This document shows positions 59,501-64,000 of a stretch of 64,000 nt of DNA, in pieces. Position 1 is the stretch's first letter. Every line of letters starts with the position of its first letter. Position numbers and translations under genes: made by a program. The DNA is taken from NCBI RefSeq assembly GCF_902459465.1, contig NC_047068.1, positions 2,170,001 to 2,234,000 on the forward strand, in the 5' to 3' direction. The notes under the pieces are model-generated. The model was not told the origin of the DNA. It saw only the letters and a list, made by a program, of their open reading frames with translations, and ran no database searches. Source of the stretch: Asterias rubens (lineage: Eukaryota > Echinodermata > Asteroidea > Forcipulatida > Asteriidae).

Positions 59501-60237
59501 TTGTTCATATTGATGTTGTGTTATAATAATAATAATCGTATTTATAACGCGCCTTTTGCCAAAGGATACAAAGCGCCAGGTATTATACCTGCAAGGAGTG
59601 GGGCAAATTTTGAGATTTAAGACATAATCCTTAAGCACCATGTAATGGTTTACAAGGTGCTGTGGCGCAAAATGCTGCCAATCCAGCCAGGAACACCCGG
59701 GCGAACCCCTTCTCTTTTCAATAAGTGCACTGAGTTCTTTTACATGCGTTTACACAACACATGGGACCAACGGCTTTACGTCCCATCCAAAGGACGAAGC
59801 AATGGTTATGTGTCTTGCTTAAGGACACAAGTGTCACGGCTGGGGATTCGAACCCACACTCTGCTGATCAGAGACACCAGAGTTTGAATTCGGTGCTCTT
59901 AACCGCTCGGCCACGACATTCGTATTATCTGTTATCCTTGCTTTGATACTACTTGCTGTTCACACTTACCACTGTTGTGTAATCCTTGCTAGTGTTTGGT
60001 GTTCACACTTAGCACTGTTGTGTAACCCCTGCTACTACTGGTGTTCACATTGACCACTGTTGTGTAATCTTTGCTACTACTGGTGTTCACATTGACCACT
60101 GTTGTGTAATCTTTGCTACTACTTGTTGCGCACATTAACCACCATGTGATATGTGATTTTGCCTCCTATAGGATGAAGATTTTGATGAGGAGGATGAGGA
60201 AGAGGAGGATGGGGATCAAGTCAAGGATGAGTTGTAG
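47545..60237 (+). CDS. P4HB: Protein disulfide isomerase (PDIA1; prolyl 4-hydroxylase beta subunit), ten coding exons
   Basis: ER-lumen oxidoreductase that forms and rearranges disulfides in secretory proteins, and in animals also serves as beta subunit of collagen prolyl 4-hydroxylase. Exons: 47545-47689, 51185-51382, 52915-53186, 53735-53839, 54405-54530, 56376-56576, 56983-57103, 57954-58132, 58921-59007, 60172-60237; all junctions are AG/GT and in frame, giving 499 aa (human about 508). Hydrophobic signal peptide at 1-17 or so ([17 protein letters not shown]). Domain a has WCGHC at 52-56 and cis-Pro in RGYPT (Pro100). Domains b and b' follow, including [10 protein letters not shown] and APKIFGG. 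Domain a' has WCGHC at 393-397 and cis-Pro in GGFPT (Pro438). A Glu/Asp-rich tail ends in VKDEL, the ER-retrieval signal. Both active-site Cys pairs and retention signals are intact. An ER-stress element lies upstream. Complete and secure. Confidence 0.97.
48281..48950 (+). pseudogene. LINE polymerase C-terminal remnant in P4HB intron 1
   Basis: The frame at 48358-48759 includes [34 protein letters not shown] and [16 protein letters not shown], a pattern seen at the C-terminus of some animal non-LTR polymerases. An overlapping shifted frame upstream (48281-48466) implies a frameshift. It ends in a TAATAATA repeat tail near 48945. Confidence 0.65.
50057..51018. mobile_element. Possible hAT-like non-autonomous element
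   Basis: Left end CAGGGTTCGAAATTAGC with CGCCCGG motifs; right end CGGGCGATT to GGGAAACCCCTG. CAGGG...CCCTG ends and CGCCCGG-type subterminal repeats fit hAT elements, but I could not find a clean 8-bp target duplication. Confidence 0.4.
51442..52230. mobile_element. Family A element, copy 10, split by element C
   Basis: Left stub TTAACGGACTGGACACGTTT at 51442-51464; the body resumes at 51904 (TTGGTAATTGTCAAAGACCA) and runs to GGTGTCCAGTGTC near 52230. GCTTCAGCAGAAG centre subfamily. In P4HB intron 2. Confidence 0.8.
51465..51903. mobile_element. Element C (439 bp) nested in family A copy 10
   Basis: Ends CAGGGTTCTCCACA and TGTGGAGAACCATG form a TIR with one mismatch; TTGGT lies at both junctions (51460-51464, 51904-51908). 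Near the left end GTCCGGGCGC/GCGCCCGGAC is a perfect hairpin. No transposase frame. Confidence 0.8.
52299..52495. mobile_element. TIR element (GGCCCAATTTAATGGCTCTG)
   Basis: Left TGGCCCAATTTAATGGCTCT then GCTTACCG; right CGGTAAGCAGAGCCATAAAA then TGTGGCC. 197 bp, in P4HB intron 2. Confidence 0.75.
54015..54298 (-). mobile_element. SINE-1, minus strand, permuted copy
   Basis: Contains the tRNA-like head (reverse complement of CTCTAGAATTGCAAGGGTCG, box B GGTTCGAATGCC) and the linker with GGTACCCGCTGCC. The same tail sequence (ACCCATACACCGA) lies at both ends, so the copy again spans one period of the unit. In P4HB intron 4. Confidence 0.75.
54571..54955. mobile_element. Family A element, copy 11 (full length)
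   Basis: TTAAAGACAGTAGACACTAT left, AGTGTCCACTGCCTTTAA right; centre TCGATTTCGTGACCTCAAAT / GAGGTCTCAAAATCAA. In P4HB intron 5. Confidence 0.88.
55105..55430 (+). repeat. 24-bp minisatellite, about 13 units
   Basis: Unit GTGCTTGTGCATAGTGCACT plus GTGT, with few variants. TGCACTATGCACA-type inverted pairs occur in each unit. Since 24 is a multiple of three and the units lack stops, frames of 90-136 aa stay open on both strands; these are not genes. Confidence 0.92.
57261..57545. mobile_element. Family A element, copy 12 (internal deletions)
   Basis: Both TTAA ends and half of the central palindrome are kept (GACCTCAGACTTAGAACTTG, AGGTCTCGAAATCAA), but about 100 bp is missing. In P4HB intron 7. 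Confidence 0.85.
59150..60135 (+). repeat. Degenerate 40-bp tandem array in P4HB intron 9, split by a SINE
   Basis: Units such as TGTTGTGTAATCCTTACTAG, TAGTTGTTGTTCATATTGA before 59520 and ATTGACCACTGTTGTGTAAT, CTTTGCTACTACTGGTGTTC after 59930. A minus-strand SINE-2 copy separates the two halves. Confidence 0.75.
59521..59921 (-). mobile_element. tRNA-derived SINE (SINE-2), longest copy, minus strand
   Basis: Read on the minus strand: head ATGTCGTGGCCGAGCGGTTA, box B GGTTCGAATCC, central CCTTTGGATGGGACGTAAAG, then a domain ending GGCGCGTTATAAATACG and an ATT-repeat tail. About 400 bp. Confidence 0.82.
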
Positions 60238-61972
60238 ATGTCTCCATGGTTACATCATCTTCAGTCACACACTCCCTGGTATTACAGTCAACTAGCTCCC
60301 TCTCTATTCAGCTCTCAACTGTTAAAAAGCAGATTCTCCTTTTGTTAATAGCATGTATATTTAGAAGTTTGGTCTTGGACGTAGATTTCAATAGTTTTTA
60401 TTTTTTAAAGTAAAGCAGCACAACAATACCAGGGATTGAATGGCCTTAATTTATCCACCTTTTAGTTAACCATCTTGATACCAAATTGTTGGCTGAACTC
60501 TGTACATGATGGAATGCATCCTTGCAAACCATTGCGTAAGATGTTGAGGCAATAAGTCTGTGGATGAACAATCCTGTTTAGATTTATGCCAATTGGTAAA
60601 AGAAAGAATTGAAGTCTTTGTTGATGCAATACCAAGATGCTTAAAGTATTGGTAGATGCTACGATACTTTGTGTCACTTAGTACATGGTGGGTGTACTGA
60701 TACTTACAACTTCAATAACAACAACAATTGTCGCTGGTATATAGAAAATTAATTTATTCAAATTCTCATTGGTTAAGGGATTTTTTCAATAACTTGTGTT
60801 TTAACTTTTTCTACATTAGGATGGTCCAAACAAAATGATGATTTGCACTCATTATTGATTTTATAATCGGTAACAAACTATTGTCATTTTGCTATTGCAT
60901 TTTCTGAAGAGGTTTTTTCAATCCCCCTATAAGAATCAAAAAATTGTCAGTTACATGTTTGAGATGGCATTTGTTCTCTTAAAAAAATCTGTTTTGGCTT
61001 TTCATATGACATATCTGTCCTGAAAATTACACTCGTTAATACTGTTATCCAAATCTAACATTGTGGTTTGAAATGTGTTTCAAGAAGCGTAAAAGTTACA
61101 CTGCCATGGGAAGTAACCATCTCATTACAGTATTTTTTAATTGATTTTTAAGTGTCCAACTTTCATCTGGATTATTGATGTTGGTGCTACTTTTGTTGTA
61201 ATTCTTTTCTTACAGAGCATTTGCAAAGCAAAACCGTGATGTTTTTAATTTATCAACATGTAGTTTGCTTTATCTTTTCTCTGTAATTTTTGTACAAAAC
61301 ATCAACAACAATAAAAAACAGGACATTGTTATGAATGTCTTAAAACTTCTAGAGCTGAATTTCTTGCTGATAGAAATTAAGTTATTTTCTGAGAATTAGC
61401 ATTTCACTGAGATACATCTAAATTATCTCTAAGCACATCCAATTTGATGTGTTGATGAACAGTCATTTGCTGTGTTGATGAACAGTCATTTGCTGTGACA
61501 TTGCCTTAGCCTGAATTTTGTTGTTTATTTTAGAGTTACTTATGCAACTGTACCTTGAAAATGGCTTCATAATGTGAAGACGTAATAAATGATGCAACCA
61601 CTTGCTGTACACAAACAAATGTTAATGTACATGGTACATCTTCATAAATACTATTAGAAACTAAATAATCAGTTAAAAGCGTTATTTTCTTTGTGAAAGG
61701 AAAATTATGCCATGTTTTAAAACATTGTGGAAAGAAACTTGTTTAAATGTAAGTCTTTAATATAGAATATCAGTTTCCTGACTTTGCAAACAAAGTAGTG
61801 AGAAAACAAAAATCAGGATATATTTATGGATTGGTCATTTTTGTTTATTTAAATAAATTTGAATGATTTTTCTTTTTATAAAATATAATGTGACATTATT
61901 GGCTATTATCTAGACCAACAGAAACTTGAACAAATTGATTATTTGTGAGAAACAGAAGATAAAAGAATGCTT

Positions 61973-61978
61973 AATAAA
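61973..61978 (+). other. Candidate poly(A) signal of P4HB
   Basis: AATAAA in GCTTAATAAAAGCTGTCC, 1.7 kb after the stop codon. The copy at 61310 is an alternative. Confidence 0.3.
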
Positions 61979-63869
61979 AGCTGTCCAACCAATCAATGTA
62001 CATTTGTTAAGTTTTTGTGTTGTGTAATATGTTAAAGGGATTGTGGTTAAAGGTTGCTCAACCAGTTGGTTGGATATGAATGATGTCTAGTACACTCCCT
62101 TGTTCTGTCTGAAGCCAATGATCAATTTAAATTCCTCAGACTTAATCCAGTGCTGCTTTGTCACTTTCACAAGTAAACTAGTCCTAACTGGAGTATACCA
62201 GTCCTAACTGGAGCTTGCTTCTTGCCATGTGGCATATCAACACCAATCTTGGAACTTTAAACTAATCATATACTACTTGTGACCAAATAAGAAATTGTAA
62301 CAGATAGCAGACATCCTTCAAATCTAACAACCATCTCTTTAAGTTTGGTCATCAATGGGGTGAAGTGTTACTTGGTGCTTAGTTTTACATTATGTTGTGT
62401 ACACAAATCCACAGCCTATTTCACTTTAATGTTTTTATGAATGAAACGGTTGTAGAATAGTTTTGCATAAATTATTCCTTGTTTACCCTTTAGACATACA
62501 TTTAAGTTTTTTGACTCAATTTTCCTGTTGAAAATGTCTGAAAAATAATACGAATCAAGAACCAAGTTTTTTAAAGAAACGTACAGTATGTTATGTAAGA
62601 ATGGGAAAGGTGAACTCTGAGCAGGAAATGTAGTTTGACCTTGAGTGGATTAGGTCAAGTCTTGTATCTTCAATGGGCTGATTGTGGCTGCTATGGTCTC
62701 TAAAACGTTATATTCAAATTGAGAACACCCAAAACTCCATTTTACAAACTCCATTGTCACAATCATATACATGTAAGGCAATGGTCATTGTGTGCATCAA
62801 AAGAGTTGCTTGCTAAAATGGCATCCAGTGCACATTTCAGGCCAATCTTGCACCCTTGGTACTAGTCTTTGATACTGGCCACCTGAGGAATGTGAACCTG
62901 TGGTTGCATGCCAGAGTGTCACTCCACCTTGTTCTACCAAGCTCCTCCCATACAATCTTTAAGTTGTGTTTGCCATGATTCTGAATCAAATAGAATGGTT
63001 CATGAATAAACCCATTGACCATGGTGGATGAGAAATCAAGTCATTTGGCTGACTTCAACTGCTTTGGCATTCTTGTTCTTTCTTGTCAACAATTCACATT
63101 CAATTGTATGTTTAGTTGTCTTTGTTTTGATGCAGATGAGAGCACAATGGCAGGAATTCTATCACACAAGGTTGGAATAGCAGATAGTTAGTGATGGTAG
63201 AATAGGACTGGCTGCAGTATATGTTTGCTTGTATGTATGCATCAAGGCAACAACACTGTCACAGTTATCCTGCAGCATCAGTCTACTTGACAGCTTGCTC
63301 TGTGGTACGTGGGATCTTATCAAGGTATGGAACTCAAGTCTTGTGTTTGTGCATAGCATGTTTTATCCCATGTAAATTAGTAGAAGGAACAAATGTCTGG
63401 CAACAGTAATTTAGCTTACTTGTCCATGGCCAACATACTAGTATATAGCAGTATTTTGACTGTTCATACTTTACATTCTCCTATCACTCATGTACTCATT
63501 TGTTCCCCCATGATAATAATATTGCGGTTGCTATCTGATGCATACACACATGTAGTGCATCTTGGTCCCCTAAATCTGGCATTTCTGTTGTGCATTTCTC
63601 TGTATGTATTCAAGCTTGGTTTTTAAAAACAATTTTGTTTGCCTTGTGTTTTTTTGTTTGTGTTTTTTTAAATTTATTGTGGAGGGAAAATAAATGAAAG
63701 AGGTTTTATGAATTGGAATGTTATGATATTGGGTCTCAGAATAGAATGGCAGCAAATGGATTAATTATTCTAAGTCCATAATCGTCTTGGATGGATTGTG
63801 ATTTGAAGTCACTTTGAGACCTTGTATTCATCAAGAACCCATAGGTCCGAGACTAATAATTATACATCC

Positions 63870-64000
63870 TGCAAATGCAAATGCACCACGAATTTGATGT
63901 CACAACTCTGTTTTCGCTGCGATATTTGCAAGAGAGTTGAGCACAACTCGACCGCTGTAAGTTATTTGTTGCAAATTTGTGACGTCAAGTCTGGAGGGCA
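63870..64000. mobile_element. Element I, copy 3, truncated by the window end
   Basis: Shares GAATTTGATGTCA, TTCGCTGCGATATTTG and TTTGTGACGTCAAG with the copies at 4849 and 36490; TGACGTCA at 63980-63987. Confidence 0.45.

Larger units (their letters stand above)
60238..64000 (+). other. P4HB 3' UTR and downstream region
   Basis: No further gene recognised. AATAAA-type signals occur at 61310 and 61973; the AT-rich, repeat-poor sequence up to about 62000 suits a long 3' UTR. A 23-bp direct duplication (GTTGATGAACAGTCATTTGC) lies at 61451-61494. From about 63870 a third copy of element I begins and is cut by the window end. Confidence 0.45.

Overview
The window is metazoan nuclear DNA: AT-rich, with four intron-rich protein genes, all on the + strand, set in dense repeat sequence. 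Gene content, gene order and the repeat mix (foldback and TTAA-ended short elements, tRNA-derived SINEs, CR1/Jockey-like LINE pieces) fit an invertebrate deuterostome. I think an echinoderm, probably a sea star, is most likely, but this is inference and the sequence alone does not prove it.

Layout. (1) 841-6844: the 3' five coding exons of ALYREF (Aly/REF mRNA-export adaptor); the N-terminal exon lies before the window. (2) 13249-18775: a complete five-exon RhoGDI gene (200 aa). (3) 28122-39944: a second, diverged RhoGDI gene (199 aa) with the same intron positions and phases. (4) 47545-60237: a complete ten-coding-exon protein disulfide isomerase gene (P4HB, 499 aa) with a signal peptide, two CGHC active sites and a C-terminal KDEL. 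A perfect ER-stress element (CCAAT-N9-CCACG) lies about 145 bp before its start codon.

The order ALYREF, RhoGDI, P4HB, all in one direction, matches as I remember it the human 17q25.3 block ALYREF-ARHGDIA-P4HB, here with a local RhoGDI duplication. The genes share no pathway (mRNA export, Rho GTPase cycling, ER oxidative folding), so this looks like preserved ancestral linkage and not a functional operon.

The rest is introns and intergenic DNA filled with mobile and tandem repeats. One TTAA-bounded element (family A, about 0.38 kb) has at least twelve copies. Several nested insertions let the order of events and target-site duplications be read directly: a 293-bp element in family A, a 439-bp element in another family A copy, a 151-bp element in a 61-bp minisatellite, a SINE inside a LINE, and a SINE inside a satellite. 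A 0.9-kb inverted repeat pair flanks the first RhoGDI gene. No functional RNA gene, CRISPR array or intact transposase/retrotransposon gene was seen.
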